NCBI GenBank assembly: GCA_963739175.1
Contig: CAVTZH010000009.1
Location: 1,488,001-1,552,000, forward strand
Reading direction: 5' to 3'
DNA from: VAZQ01 sp963739175
GTDB lineage: Bacteria; Pseudomonadota; Alphaproteobacteria; Rhizobiales; Xanthobacteraceae
DNA: 64,000 nucleotides
The stretch's first letter is position 1. Every line of letters begins with the position of its first letter. This document shows positions 36,332-45,177 of this stretch, piece after piece. Position numbers and translations under genes: made by a program. A model generated the notes under the pieces. That model searched no databases, was not told the origin of the DNA, and saw only the letters and a program-made list of their open reading frames with translations.

Positions 36332-37381
36332 ATGCTCCGTATTGTCCATGGCTGTTTCAGGTCGGCAGGCCGCGTCGCTCTGCTCGCGGCCGCCGCGCTG
36401 ACGGCGGCGATCACGCCAGCCGCGGCCCAGCAGGATTTCTACGCCGGCAAGCAGATCACCTTCATCGTCGGGGCCGGCGTCGGCGGCGGCTACGACCTGC
36501 AGGCGCGCACGGCGGCGCGGCATCTCGGCAAGCACATTCCCGGCAATCCGGCGGTCGTGGTGCAGAACATGCCGGCGGCCGGCAGCATCGCCGCCACCAA
36601 TTTCATGTTCTCGAGCGCGCCCAAGGACGGCACCACCATCGCGCTGATCCAGCGCGGCATGCTGCTCTCCAAGCTGACCTATCCCGCCGGCACGCGCTTC
36701 GAGCTCGAGAAATTCGGCTGGATCGGCAGCCTCAACAGCGAGACCGCGGTCACGCTGGCGTGGAACGCGACGTCGCCGCACCGCACCGCCAAGGACTTGT
36801 TCGAGCGCGAACTGATCGTCGGCGGCATCGTCAGCGTCGATCCCGAGACCACGCCGCGGCTCTACAATTCGCTGATCGGCACGCGGTTCAAGATCGTGTC
36901 CGGCTACAACAGCACCGCGCAGATCGCGCTCGCGATCGAGCGCGGCGAGGTGCAGGGCATCGCCGACTGGTCGTGGTCGAGCTTCAAGGCGGTGCGGCCG
37001 GATTGGATCCGCGACAAGAAGGTGACGATGCTGATGCAGGGCGCGCTGCAGAACGATCCCGAGCTCAAGGACCTTCCGAACGCGCTCGACTTCATCAAGA
37101 GCCCGTCCGACCGCCAGGTGATGGAGCTGCACTTCACGCAGAAGACGGCGGCGCGGCCGGTGATCCTGCCGCCCGGCGTGCCGGCGGAGCGGCTCGCGCT
37201 GCTGCGCCGCGCCTTCGCCGCGCTCGGGCAGGACAAGGACTTCCTCGCCGAGGCGGCGAAGAGCAAGGTCGAGTTCAACTTCGTGTCGGGCCAGGAGGTC
37301 GACAAGGTGGTGGCACTGATCGTCGCGACGCCGCCCGAGATTGCGGAGCGCTACGCCAAGGCGTTTGCGCCGGCGCAATAG
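36332..37381 (+). CDS. Bug/TctC receptor 3
   Basis: A 349-residue periplasmic receptor with a signal peptide to about residue 33 (AAA-QQ). The mature protein starts DFYAGKQITFIVGAGVGGGYD and has ARHLGKHIPGNPAVVVQNMPAAGS, very like the receptor at 16-17 kb (both have RHxGKHIPGNP), suggesting these two bind related ligands, whereas receptor 2 belongs to a different branch. The start is the ATG at MLRIVHG. No TctAB permease is adjacent. Confidence 0.88.
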   Translation: MLRIVHGCFRSAGRVALLAAAALTAAITPAAAQQDFYAGKQITFIVGAGVGGGYDLQARTAARHLGKHIPGNPAVVVQNMPAAGSIAATNFMFSSAPKDGTTIALIQRGMLLSKLTYPAGTRFELEKFGWIGSLNSETAVTLAWNATSPHRTAKDLFERELIVGGIVSVDPETTPRLYNSLIGTRFKIVSGYNSTAQIALAIERGEVQGIADWSWSSFKAVRPDWIRDKKVTMLMQGALQNDPELKDLPNALDFIKSPSDRQVMELHFTQKTAARPVILPPGVPAERLALLRRAFAALGQDKDFLAEAAKSKVEFNFVSGQEVDKVVALIVATPPEIAERYAKAFAPAQ

Positions 37382-37392
37382 ACGCAAGACAA

Positions 37393-37419
37393 CGGCCGCC
37401 GGGGTGTGCCCGACGGCCG
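37393..37419. terminator. GC-rich hairpin between convergent genes
   Basis: CGGCCG at each end with an inner GGG/CCC pair around GTGTG form an imperfect hairpin, placed 12 bp after the Bug receptor stop and 22 bp before the end of the convergent lectin-like gene. There is no clear T-run, so function as a bidirectional terminator is only likely from position. Confidence 0.45.
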
Positions 37420-37440
37420 CTGTGGATTGCGCGATCTAGA

Positions 37441-38100
37441 TCAATTCGCGGCGAAGCAGTAGAGCAGGCCGTTGCCGCCGGTTGAGACCAGCGCCTGCTG
37501 GCTGCAGCCCTTCGACGGATGCGACGAATTCCAGGAGATCGCCGGCGGCGAGGTGTCGAGGCCCTGGCGATCGTGGTGACCGACGATGGCCGAGCCGGCG
37601 TCGGCGCTGGTCCAGTTGTTGCAGGTCGTGTCCTTTTCGCCGCCGCCGACCGCGCGGCCGTCCGGCGACGAGCCGGTGAGGATGTCGTGCATGTTCGGCT
37701 TGTCGCCGCGGCCGTTGACCACCTGGCCGGTCTCGGTGAGCGCGGTCTGCTTGTTGAGATTGTTCTTGTCGCTATGCAGGTCGTCGAGGGTGCGGGCGAC
37801 CACTTCGCCCTTCGCGTTCTGCCAGGGGCCGCGGCCGATGCGGTCGCGCGCGTTGACGGACTTCGCGCCGGAGGTGCTGAGGTAGGCGCGCCAGGTCTTG
37901 GCGGTTGCGCCGGCGGCGGACGCGAGCTTCTGGCAGAGCGCGTCGGCGCCGTCGAGGCCGCCGAGATTGCCGCCATTGCCGGAACCGGCGCTGGTGATGA
38001 AGAAGGTCATCGAGCTTTGCTGGGCCTGCGAGCCCGGCGTCGTGGCCGCGGCTGCAAGCACGACCGAGGCGGCGAGGGCGATTTTCACCGTTGGTTTCAT
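37441..38100 (-). CDS. Secreted lectin-like (endostatin/C-type lectin fold) protein
   Basis: A 219-residue exported protein, signal peptide to about residue 27 (SQA-QQ). The mature part has MTFFITSAGSGNGGNLGGLDGADALCQKLA, TWRAYLSTSG, and four cysteines spread to GLLYCFAAN, the arrangement of bacterial proteins related to endostatin-like C-type lectin folds. Such proteins are often surface adhesins or of unknown role. The start is preceded by GGAGAAGGAGGATC. Transcribed convergently to the Bug receptor. Confidence 0.7.
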   Translation of the reverse strand: MKPTVKIALAASVVLAAAATTPGSQAQQSSMTFFITSAGSGNGGNLGGLDGADALCQKLASAAGATAKTWRAYLSTSGAKSVNARDRIGRGPWQNAKGEVVARTLDDLHSDKNNLNKQTALTETGQVVNGRGDKPNMHDILTGSSPDGRAVGGGEKDTTCNNWTSADAGSAIVGHHDRQGLDTSPPAISWNSSHPSKGCSQQALVSTGGNGLLYCFAAN

Positions 38101-38239
38101 CTGATCCTCCTTCTCCATCCAGTGTTATATTATTCAGGGCGGCCAGAAGGCATGCCCGGCACCCCGTGCTAACAAACCAACGCGTAACTTCTTCCGCGGC
38201 CACACCGCCGGAATGAAATATTTCCGCGTTGGCTGATGG

Positions 38240-39364
38240 CTACCCGAAGCGGCCGATCCGGAACCGCGCAATGTCGTGGCTGCTCGACTGCCCGGTTGCG
38301 AGGTCGGCGAGAATTTCGCCGATCACCGGCGCGAACTTGAAGCCATGGCCGGAGCAGGGCGAGGCGACCACGATCGACGCCGCGCCGGGGAGCCGGTCGA
38401 TGATGAAATCGCCGTCTGGCGCGACGGTGTAGAGGCAGGTCTTGGCAGCGACCAGTGGGCCGTTGGCGCCCGGCAGATGATCGGCGACTGCGGCGCGGAT
38501 CAGCGCTTCGTCGTCCGCCGAAACAGTGCGGTCGTAGGACTCCGGATCGACCGTTTCGTCACTGTGGTGATGCTTCGCGACCTTGAGCCCGGCGCCGAAC
38601 GGCGGAAAGCCATAGTGAATGCCGTGCGCGCTTTCGATCAGGAACACCGGGAAGCGGCCGGGTGCGAAATCGGCGGGCGCCGGCGGCGCGAACCAGGCCA
38701 TGACCTGGCGCGTCACGCGCAACGGCAGCGCGGCGTCCGGCAGCAGCGATGAGATCCACGGACCGGCGGCGACGATGATGGAGCCGGCCTCGATGGTCGT
38801 GCCGTCGATGACGATGCGAGCCTTGTCCTGTGCCGGCTCGATCGCGCGCACCGGCGTGCTGAAACGAATCTCGGCGCCGTGTTGTTGCGCCAGCGTCAGC
38901 ATCGCTTGCACGGCGGCCTCGGCTTCGAGGAATCCGCCGTCCGGCTGCACCACGCCGACGTAATGCGGCGGCAGGCGGAATGCCGGATAGCGCCGCATCA
39001 GCTCCGGCGCCGCGATCAACTCGTGCGGAATGTCGTGCAGCCGCGCCGCCTCGAGCGTGCCGTTGACCAGCGCGCCGTCGGGCGGGCCGATCTCGGCGAT
39101 GCCGGTGACGTGGAGCAGCGGCCGCGCGGCCGCGTTCTCCAACTCGCGCCACAGCGCATAGGCACGGCGCACCAGCGGCACATAGGACGGATGCTCGAAA
39201 TAGGCGAGGCGGATGATGCGGGTCTCGCCATGCGACGAGCCGCGATCGTGACCGGCCGCGAAGCGGTCGAGCCCGAGCACGCGGGCGCCGCGGCGGGCGA
39301 GATGATAGAGCGCGGCGCTGCCCATCACGCCGAGCCCGCACACCACGGCGTCGTAGTGGGCCAT
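38240..39364 (-). CDS. MSOX-type FAD-dependent amino acid oxidase (sarcosine/N-methyltryptophan oxidase family)
   Basis: A 374-residue flavoenzyme. The N-terminal dinucleotide fold is DAVVCGLGVMGSAALYHLARRG, followed by DRGSSHGETRIIRLAYFEHPSYVPL, characteristic of monomeric sarcosine oxidase and SolA. The cysteine that binds FAD covalently is in SPCSGHGFKFAP. It oxidises a secondary amine such as sarcosine or N-methyltryptophan with release of peroxide. It lies 9 bp after the LysR gene on the same strand, so it is probably under that regulator. Confidence 0.92.
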   Translation of the reverse strand: MAHYDAVVCGLGVMGSAALYHLARRGARVLGLDRFAAGHDRGSSHGETRIIRLAYFEHPSYVPLVRRAYALWRELENAAARPLLHVTGIAEIGPPDGALVNGTLEAARLHDIPHELIAAPELMRRYPAFRLPPHYVGVVQPDGGFLEAEAAVQAMLTLAQQHGAEIRFSTPVRAIEPAQDKARIVIDGTTIEAGSIIVAAGPWISSLLPDAALPLRVTRQVMAWFAPPAPADFAPGRFPVFLIESAHGIHYGFPPFGAGLKVAKHHHSDETVDPESYDRTVSADDEALIRAAVADHLPGANGPLVAAKTCLYTVAPDGDFIIDRLPGAASIVVASPCSGHGFKFAPVIGEILADLATGQSSSHDIARFRIGRFG

Positions 39365-39373
39365 CGGATCTCG

Positions 39374-40339
39374 CTATCGTGCGCGCAGCCGGCGCGAGCG
39401 CCGCGCGCGCGGCACCGCGACCGCAGCCTGCTTGCGCGGACGCGCCACGCTGGGCGCCGCCCGGCGCGCATTGATGGTCGCGGCATGACTGGTGACCAGC
39501 TCGACCAGCGCATCGAGCTTCGGCGAGCGCGCGCCCTTGCGCCAGAGGATCGCCATCTGCGCATGGCGCAGCTCGTCCGGCAGCGGATGCACGCTCAACC
39601 GATGCATCTCGGGGAAGGTCTCGAGCACCATGCGCGGGACCAGCGAGATGCCCATGCCGACCACCACGCAGCCCAGCATCGCGTGGTAGGACGTGATCTC
39701 GATCATGCGTTCCGGCGTGTCGCCGGTGAGCGCGAACCACTGCTCGAGCCGCTTGCGCCACGGGCAGCCGTGCTCGAACACCAGGATGGTTTGCGAGCGT
39801 GCGTCACGCGCCGAGCGGATCGGCGGATGCCCCGCGGCTGCGATCAGCACCAGCTCCTCGTTGTAGATGGCGGCCTTTTCGAATGGCGCATCCGGAAACG
39901 GCTCGACTGCAATGCCGGCATCGATCGCGCCGGTGAGGATTTCGCTCGCGACCTCCTGGCCGTTGCGGCAGCGCAGCTCCAGCGTCACCTCGGGATAGAG
40001 CCGGCAGTATTCGCTGAGCGGCGTCGGCAGCCGCACCGACGTGGTGCTTTCCGGCGCCGCGACACGCAGCAGCCCGCGCGGCTTCACGTCATGCACGGAC
40101 TCGCGCGCTTCGCGGGCGAGGTCCAGCAATCGCTCCGCATAGCCGAGCATGACCTTGCCGGCGGGCGAGAGATGCAGCCGCTTGCCCTCGCGGATGAACA
40201 GCGCGACGCCGAGCTGCTCCTCCAGTTGCTGGATTCGGGTGGTCACGTTGGACTGGACGCGGTTGAGTTTCTCGGCGGCGCGGGTGATCCCGCCGGCCTC
40301 GACGACGGTGCGGAACACCTGAAGATCCGACAGCTCCAT
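39374..40339 (-). CDS. LysR family transcriptional regulator
   Basis: About 321 residues. The N-terminal winged helix reads LQVFRTVVEAGGITRAAEKLNRVQSNVTTRIQQLEEQLGVALF, the classic LysR DNA-binding domain, followed by an effector-binding domain (RGLLRVAAPESTTSVRLPTPLSEY). An Arg/Ala-rich tail of about 30 residues is unusual. Two adjacent ATG codons make the exact start uncertain by one residue. It lies directly upstream of the amine oxidase gene and diverges from the DUF1127 gene; the 100-bp gap between is AT-rich and the likely site of control. Confidence 0.92.
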   Translation of the reverse strand: MELSDLQVFRTVVEAGGITRAAEKLNRVQSNVTTRIQQLEEQLGVALFIREGKRLHLSPAGKVMLGYAERLLDLAREARESVHDVKPRGLLRVAAPESTTSVRLPTPLSEYCRLYPEVTLELRCRNGQEVASEILTGAIDAGIAVEPFPDAPFEKAAIYNEELVLIAAAGHPPIRSARDARSQTILVFEHGCPWRKRLEQWFALTGDTPERMIEITSYHAMLGCVVVGMGISLVPRMVLETFPEMHRLSVHPLPDELRHAQMAILWRKGARSPKLDALVELVTSHAATINARRAAPSVARPRKQAAVAVPRARRSRRLRAR

Positions 40340-40442
40340 CATTCTCTCTACGAGATCAATTTCATCATGATTATTCATTTTACGGGATTGAACCAAAACA
40401 GTAAAGCCAGACACTAAGGGAACCTGCCGAAAGGACCTCGCT

Positions 40443-40736
40443 ATGAACTACAAGGACAAAGAGCTCGACTTGCAGCTGCGCTGCTATCGGATGCTCACCC
40501 CGGTGCAGCGCGCGGAAGTGAACCGCCACGTGATCGAGCGTGCCCGCGCTTACCGGGCGGCGGCGATCAAGGACCTGTTTCAGTGGCTGTTCGGCTGGAT
40601 CAAGCGGCGCGCCGCGGTGGCGCGGCTGCAGGCCCTCGACGATCGCATGCTCAAGGACATGGGCCTCAATCGCGGCGAGATCGAGCAGGCCGTGCGCGGG
40701 CCGGAGCTGCCCCCCGAGCGACGCAAGGCGGCCTGA
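40443..40736 (+). CDS. DUF1127 domain-containing protein
   Basis: A 97-residue protein. The C-terminal part FGWIKRRAAVARLQALDDRMLKDMGLNRGEIEQAVRG is a clear DUF1127 domain, a short Arg-rich helical hairpin. Members act in RNA turnover and phosphate or stress responses in some Alphaproteobacteria. The long N-terminal extension (about 50 residues) is typical of the long variant. A degenerate copy of the intergenic palindrome follows its stop. Confidence 0.88.
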   Translation: MNYKDKELDLQLRCYRMLTPVQRAEVNRHVIERARAYRAAAIKDLFQWLFGWIKRRAAVARLQALDDRMLKDMGLNRGEIEQAVRGPELPPERRKAA

Positions 40737-40766
40737 ACCGGATTCCCCTTTTCGGCGTCATGCTCT
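40735..40766. repeat. Rhizobial intergenic palindrome, degenerate copy
   Basis: AACCGGATTCCCCTTTTCGG and CATGCTC match the right half of the copies at 3.1 and 15.3 kb; the left half is absent. It overlaps the stop of the DUF1127 gene. Confidence 0.5.
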
Positions 40767-40810
40767 AGCCTGTCGGTTCGATCCATTCGCAAACCGAGCC
40801 GACAAGACCC

Positions 40811-41746
40811 GTGGCGGACGCATTCGGTGGAGGAGCCCGGCCGGTTGTCGCGCTGACCGGCGCGACCGGCTTCATCGGCCAATACCTGCTGCGCGAGCTG
40901 CCCAAGCGCGGCTATCGCCTGCGCGTGCTGCTGCGCCGCCCGAGCACGATCCCGCTCGAGTCCGCGAGCGCGGTGATCGGCGACCTCGGCCGCGCGCAGA
41001 ACATGTCGCAGGCGCTTGCCGGCGTCGATGCGGTCATCCATTCGGCCGGGATCGCGCACGCGATGTCGGGCGTGCCGGAGGACGACTACCGGCTGCTCAA
41101 CACCGAGGCCACCATCCGCCTGGCGCAGGCGGCGCAGCGCGCCGGCGCGCGGCGCTTCGTGTTCCTCTCCTCGATCCGCGCCCAGTGCGGCCCGGTCGAG
41201 CACGACGTGCAGACCGAAAGCATGGAGCCGCGGCCGGTCGATGCCTATGGGCGCTCGAAGCTCGCGGCCGAGCAGGGGCTCGCGGCGCTCGATCTCGACT
41301 GGGTGGCGCTGCGGCCGGTGCTGGTCTACGGACCGGGGGTGAAAGGCAACATGGCGGAGCTCATCCGCCTCGCGCGCTCGCGCCTGCCGCTGCCGTTCGG
41401 CGCGCTCAAGGCGCGGCGCTCGCTGCTCTCGCTCGACAATCTCGTTGCGGCGGTCGATTGCGTGCTGTCGGCGCCGGCGCCGCTGCGGCGGCCGCTGGTG
41501 GTCGCCGATCCGGAGCCGGTGACGCTGCCCGACATGGTCGCCGCCATCCGCCGCGGCCTCGGCCGCCGGCCCGGGCTGGTGCCGGTGCCGTCCGCGATGC
41601 TCGCGGCCGCCTGCCGGCTCGCCGGCCGCGAGGAAGCCTATGCCCGGCTGGCCGGCTCGCTGGTGGCCGATCCGGCGGCGCTCAAACGATTCGGCTGGAC
41701 GCCTGCTGTGACAACGCCGGACGGTCTGGCGGCGCTGATGCGCTGA
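40811..41746 (+). CDS. NAD-dependent epimerase/dehydratase family protein
   Basis: A 311-residue extended SDR. The cofactor motif is LTGATGFIGQYLLREL, the catalytic Tyr-Lys is in DAYGRSKLAAEQ, with SSIRA supplying the serine. The substrate is probably a nucleotide sugar or a related hydroxy compound; the family has many functions. The start is a GTG with no strong ribosome site. It precedes the extensin-like gene by about 70 bp on the same strand. Confidence 0.85.
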   Translation: MADAFGGGARPVVALTGATGFIGQYLLRELPKRGYRLRVLLRRPSTIPLESASAVIGDLGRAQNMSQALAGVDAVIHSAGIAHAMSGVPEDDYRLLNTEATIRLAQAAQRAGARRFVFLSSIRAQCGPVEHDVQTESMEPRPVDAYGRSKLAAEQGLAALDLDWVALRPVLVYGPGVKGNMAELIRLARSRLPLPFGALKARRSLLSLDNLVAAVDCVLSAPAPLRRPLVVADPEPVTLPDMVAAIRRGLGRRPGLVPVPSAMLAAACRLAGREEAYARLAGSLVADPAALKRFGWTPAVTTPDGLAALMR

Positions 41747-41815
41747 TTGCGCAAGCTGATTTACGGCGGCACAATGCGGCTCGGAAAAGCCGCAATTCGT
41801 GCAGAAACCGGTCAC

Positions 41816-42598
41816 GTGAAACGCAGTTGCGCCATCATTATTGCCCTCGTGACCCTGACGGAGATTGCGGCGGCGCAAACCGTTCCGCTGCCGCGCCCGC
41901 GGCCATTCTCCAATACCGACACCCCCGCGCGCACCGCGGCGCCGACGCCGGCGACCCCTGCGCCGTCGGCCTGCCGGATCCGGCTGACGGCGGAACGCGC
42001 GATCGCGCCGTCGGTCGACGCCATCGAGGGACCGGGCGAATGCGGCAGCGGCGACCTGGTGCGGCTCGAAGCGGTGGTGCTGCCCGACAACAGCCGCGTC
42101 GAGATCAATCCGCCGGCGGTGCTGGGCTGTCCCATGGCCTCGGCGATCGTCGACTGGGTGCGCGACGATCTCTCGGAGCTGGCCGCCTTCAACCTCGGCT
42201 CGCGGTTGCGTGCGGTGCGGAACTACGCCTCCTATCACTGCCGCAGCCGCAACAACATCATCGGTGCGATGATGAGCGAGCATGGCAAGGGCAACGCGCT
42301 CGACGTGCGCGGGGTCGTGCTCGCCAACGGCAAGACCGTCGACCCGACCGACGTGCATGTATCGCGCGAATTCCGCGAGAGCTGGAAGAAGAGCGTGTGC
42401 GCCCGCTTCTCGACCGTGCTCGGCCCCGGCTCCGACGGCTATCACGAGAACCACATCCACGTGGATCTGATGGAGCGCCGCCTGGGCTTTCGCGCCATGT
42501 GCCAGTGGGACGTGCGCATGCCCGAGGAGAAACCGGCGCCCGAGCTTGCCAGCACCGGCTCGATCCCGCTGCCGCAGCCGCGCCCGAAGATCGACTAG
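41816..42598 (+). CDS. Extensin-like family protein
   Basis: About 260 residues from the GTG of VKRSCAIIIALV, which gives a proper signal peptide (ending AAA-QT); an ATG at 41,774 is an alternative. After a Pro/Thr-rich spacer, the domain has LGCPMASAIVDWVRDDL, YHCRSRNN, HGKGNALDVRG and DGYHENHIHVDLMERR, the pattern of the extensin-like C-terminal family, which resembles D-Ala-D-Ala peptidase folds (HxxxxxxD and HxH ligands). It probably acts on cell wall peptides in the periplasm. Confidence 0.85.
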   Translation: MKRSCAIIIALVTLTEIAAAQTVPLPRPRPFSNTDTPARTAAPTPATPAPSACRIRLTAERAIAPSVDAIEGPGECGSGDLVRLEAVVLPDNSRVEINPPAVLGCPMASAIVDWVRDDLSELAAFNLGSRLRAVRNYASYHCRSRNNIIGAMMSEHGKGNALDVRGVVLANGKTVDPTDVHVSREFRESWKKSVCARFSTVLGPGSDGYHENHIHVDLMERRLGFRAMCQWDVRMPEEKPAPELASTGSIPLPQPRPKID

Positions 42599-42699
42599 GC
42601 TCGCGGCTCAGTAGTCCTGGGCGTCCCCTTTCGGGGCCAAAGCCGAAACATTTGCGGCGCGTCTTGCGAGCCGCTCGACCCGGCCGACATCCGATCCAC

Positions 42700-43230
42700 T
42701 TAACGGCTGCGCTCCGCAGCCTTTCGCCGAGCCTCGTCGGCGCTCATCTGCAATGCTTCGCGCTGCATTCCGCCGAGGTTCTGGAACACGGCCGCGGTTT
42801 CCTTCCTATCGACGTTGCTTCGATTGAATGCGCGCTTGTTGAGCGTCGCCGCGATATGCTCCTCGAACATTGGGGCGCGGAGACTATCCTGCGTACGGCT
42901 CACTGCGGAGTCACTGTTTGTGTTTCTGCCGCAATCCGCAACAACGCGGCTTTCCTTGGGCGTGATCGAAGTGATGGTCGCCTCGCACTCCAGCAGGGGC
43001 GCCCAGCTTGCGTATTTCATGTTCAATTTGACGCCCTTCGCCGAGCGCCCGGCGCCCCAGATCCTTATCATCTCCCCTGGCCCGTCGCGCCTCGGAAGGG
43101 TGGTCTTTGCGTCCACCAACATGGTCTGGACCTGATCCTTGGAATAGGGGAAGACCGTCGGGTCAGCGCTGAGATCACAGCCGCCCACGACTAACGCGCC
43201 CGCGAGAATAAAGACGAGCTTTGCGCTCAT
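42700..43230 (-). CDS. Putative lipoprotein
   Basis: A 176-residue protein with a lipoprotein signal: LVFILAGALVVGGC has a lipobox-like VVGGC, so Cys18 would be lipidated. The rest is a small soluble domain (RIWGAGRSAKGVKLNMKYASWAPLLECEATITSI) with two more cysteines, then a charged helical tail. No known family. Codon use is less GC-biased than neighbours, so it may have been acquired. Confidence 0.6.
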   Translation of the reverse strand: MSAKLVFILAGALVVGGCDLSADPTVFPYSKDQVQTMLVDAKTTLPRRDGPGEMIRIWGAGRSAKGVKLNMKYASWAPLLECEATITSITPKESRVVADCGRNTNSDSAVSRTQDSLRAPMFEEHIAATLNKRAFNRSNVDRKETAAVFQNLGGMQREALQMSADEARRKAAERSR

Positions 43231-43499
43231 TCGCCGCTCCCGATTTCAATTTGCCTGATGTTGTTTAGACGAAGACGTTTGAAAATCTTTTACGTGATTA
43301 ACTCAAATGCGATCTGACACGTCGACCTATGATCCACGATTACGACGCGGGCACGCCGCCGCTTCAGCTGCGGCCCGCGCCGACACAAAGCGGGCCGGTG
43401 TAAGCACTGCCGGCGCGTGGCGACGCTACGACCATTGCATAGTCACACTGGCACATAGCGGCACTTTCCGGGATCGGGTCGCGTCCGGTATGATCACGC

Positions 43500-44888
43500 A
43501 TGCCGAGCACCATCCCCAGCAATCTCGCGACCCGCGATATCGAATCCCTGCTCCATCCCTACACCAACCTCGCGGCGTTCCGTGACACCGGCCCGCTGAT
43601 CATCGAGCGCGGGCAGGGCATCCATCTCTACGACACCGCCGGCCGGTCCTATATCGACGGCATGGCCGGGCTCTGGTGCACGGCGCTCGGCTGGGGCAAC
43701 GACGAGCTCGCCGACACCGCGGCGGCGCAGATGCGCAAGCTCGCCTTCGGGCATCTGTTCGGCGGCAAGAGCCACGACGGCGCGATCGAGCTGGCCGAGA
43801 AGCTCAAGGAGATCGCGCCGGTCCCGACCTCGAAGGTGTTCTTCTGCAATTCCGGTTCGGAAGCAAACGACACCCAGATCAAGCTCGTCTGGTACATGAA
43901 CAATGCGCTCGGCCGCCCGCGCAAGAAGAAGATCATCAGCCGCCGCAAGGGCTATCACGGCGTCACCATCGCCGCGGCGTCGCTCACCGGGCTGCCGGTC
44001 AACCAGACCGACTTCGACGTCCCGATCGCCAACATCCTGCACACTGCATGCCCGCATCACTACCGCTTCGCGCATGAGGGCGAGAGCGAGGAGGCGTTCG
44101 CGACGCGGCTCGCCGCCGAGCTCGACGACCTGATCCAGCGCGAGGGACCGGACACCGTTGCGGCGTTCTTCGTCGAGCCGGTGATGGGGGCAGGCGGGGT
44201 CATCGTTCCGCCGGCGACCTATTTCGACAAGGTGCTCAAGGTCTGCGCGAAGTACGACGTCTATGTGATCTGCGACGAAGTGATCTGCGGCTTCGGCCGG
44301 CTCGGCACCCGCTTCGGCTGCCAGGCCTTCGGCTTCGAGCCGCACTCGATCACGGTCGCCAAGGCGCTGACGTCCGCCTACGTGCCGATGGCGGCGCTCA
44401 CGGTGCCCGAGGTGATGTACCAGGCGATGCTCGACCAAAGCCGCAAGATCGGCGCCTTCGGCCACGGCTTCACCTATACCGGCCATCCGGTGGCGGCGGC
44501 GGTGGCGCTGAAGACGCTGGAGATCTACGAGCGCGAGCGGCTGGTGGAGCGGGCGGCGAAGCTCGCGCCGCAATTCCAGGCCCGGCTCGCGGCGTTAGGA
44601 GTGCATCCGCTGGTCGGCGAGGCGCGCGGCTATGGCCTGGTCGGCGCCGTCGAATTGGTCGCGGACAAGGCCACCAAGCGCGCGTTCGATCCGAAGGCGG
44701 GTGTCGGACCGCGGGCGGTGGCGTTTGCCGAGGGGGAGGGGCTGTTGCTGCGCTTCCTCGCCGGCGACGTGATGTCGATCTGCCCGCCGCTCGTCATCAC
44801 GCCGCAGGAGATCGACGAGTTGTTCGATCGGCTGACCCGCGCGCTCGACCGCGCCCTGGACTGGGCCAGGCGCGAACGGCTAGCGTAG
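43500..44888 (+). CDS. Class III aminotransferase (omega-amino acid:pyruvate type)
   Basis: A 462-residue PLP enzyme. NSGSEANDTQIKLVWY binds the cofactor phosphate, KGYHGVTIAAASLTG and CDEVICGFGRLG contain the aspartate that contacts the pyridine nitrogen, and the PLP-lysine lies in ITVAKALTSAYVPM. GHGFTYTGHPVAAAVAL completes the site. Overall it is nearest to omega-amino acid or diamine:pyruvate aminotransferases such as those for putrescine, taurine or beta-alanine. It is a single gene with a 270-bp upstream gap. Confidence 0.92.
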   Translation: MPSTIPSNLATRDIESLLHPYTNLAAFRDTGPLIIERGQGIHLYDTAGRSYIDGMAGLWCTALGWGNDELADTAAAQMRKLAFGHLFGGKSHDGAIELAEKLKEIAPVPTSKVFFCNSGSEANDTQIKLVWYMNNALGRPRKKKIISRRKGYHGVTIAAASLTGLPVNQTDFDVPIANILHTACPHHYRFAHEGESEEAFATRLAAELDDLIQREGPDTVAAFFVEPVMGAGGVIVPPATYFDKVLKVCAKYDVYVICDEVICGFGRLGTRFGCQAFGFEPHSITVAKALTSAYVPMAALTVPEVMYQAMLDQSRKIGAFGHGFTYTGHPVAAAVALKTLEIYERERLVERAAKLAPQFQARLAALGVHPLVGEARGYGLVGAVELVADKATKRAFDPKAGVGPRAVAFAEGEGLLLRFLAGDVMSICPPLVITPQEIDELFDRLTRALDRALDWARRERLA

Positions 44889-44904
44889 AGGCGGATCGCG
44901 ATGC

Positions 44905-45107
44905 CGTAGGGTGCGCCTAAAGGGCGTTCACGCCCGTCTTCGACGGGCTATGGGCGCGGTCGACGTGCTCTGACATTGCCAATCATGCTGATGCAGCGCC
45001 GTGCCCACCAGGATCGTTGCACATGTCGCGCCGCTTTGGTGGGCACGGCGCTGTAGCGTGCGTGTGGATCGGCCCGTGCCTGTGGTCGCGCCTTTGCCCA
45101 CCCTACG
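44905..45107. repeat. Composite intergenic repeat with a perfect 17-bp hairpin
   Basis: GTAGGGTG at the left and CCCACCCTAC at the right bracket a hairpin with a perfect 17-bp stem (44,994-45,010 and 45,037-45,053: CAGCGCCGTGCCCACCA and its complement) and a 26-nt loop. The structure has the look of a non-coding palindromic (MITE- or REP-like) element. It fills the convergent gap between the aminotransferase and L,D-transpeptidase genes. Confidence 0.7.
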
Positions 45108-45122
45108 AAGGCTGAAACGGCA

Positions 45123-45148
45123 ACGGCGCCGGACTTTGCCGGCGCCGT
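45123..45148 (-). terminator. Hairpin terminator of the L,D-transpeptidase gene
   Basis: ACGGCGCCGG and CCGGCGCCGT pair perfectly over 10 bp around a 6-nt loop, 30 bp after the stop codon on the minus strand, followed on that strand by GCCGTTTCAG. The T-run is short, so termination strength is uncertain. Confidence 0.6.
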
Positions 45149-45177
45149 GCAATTTCAACTGGCTATCGATCGAACGA

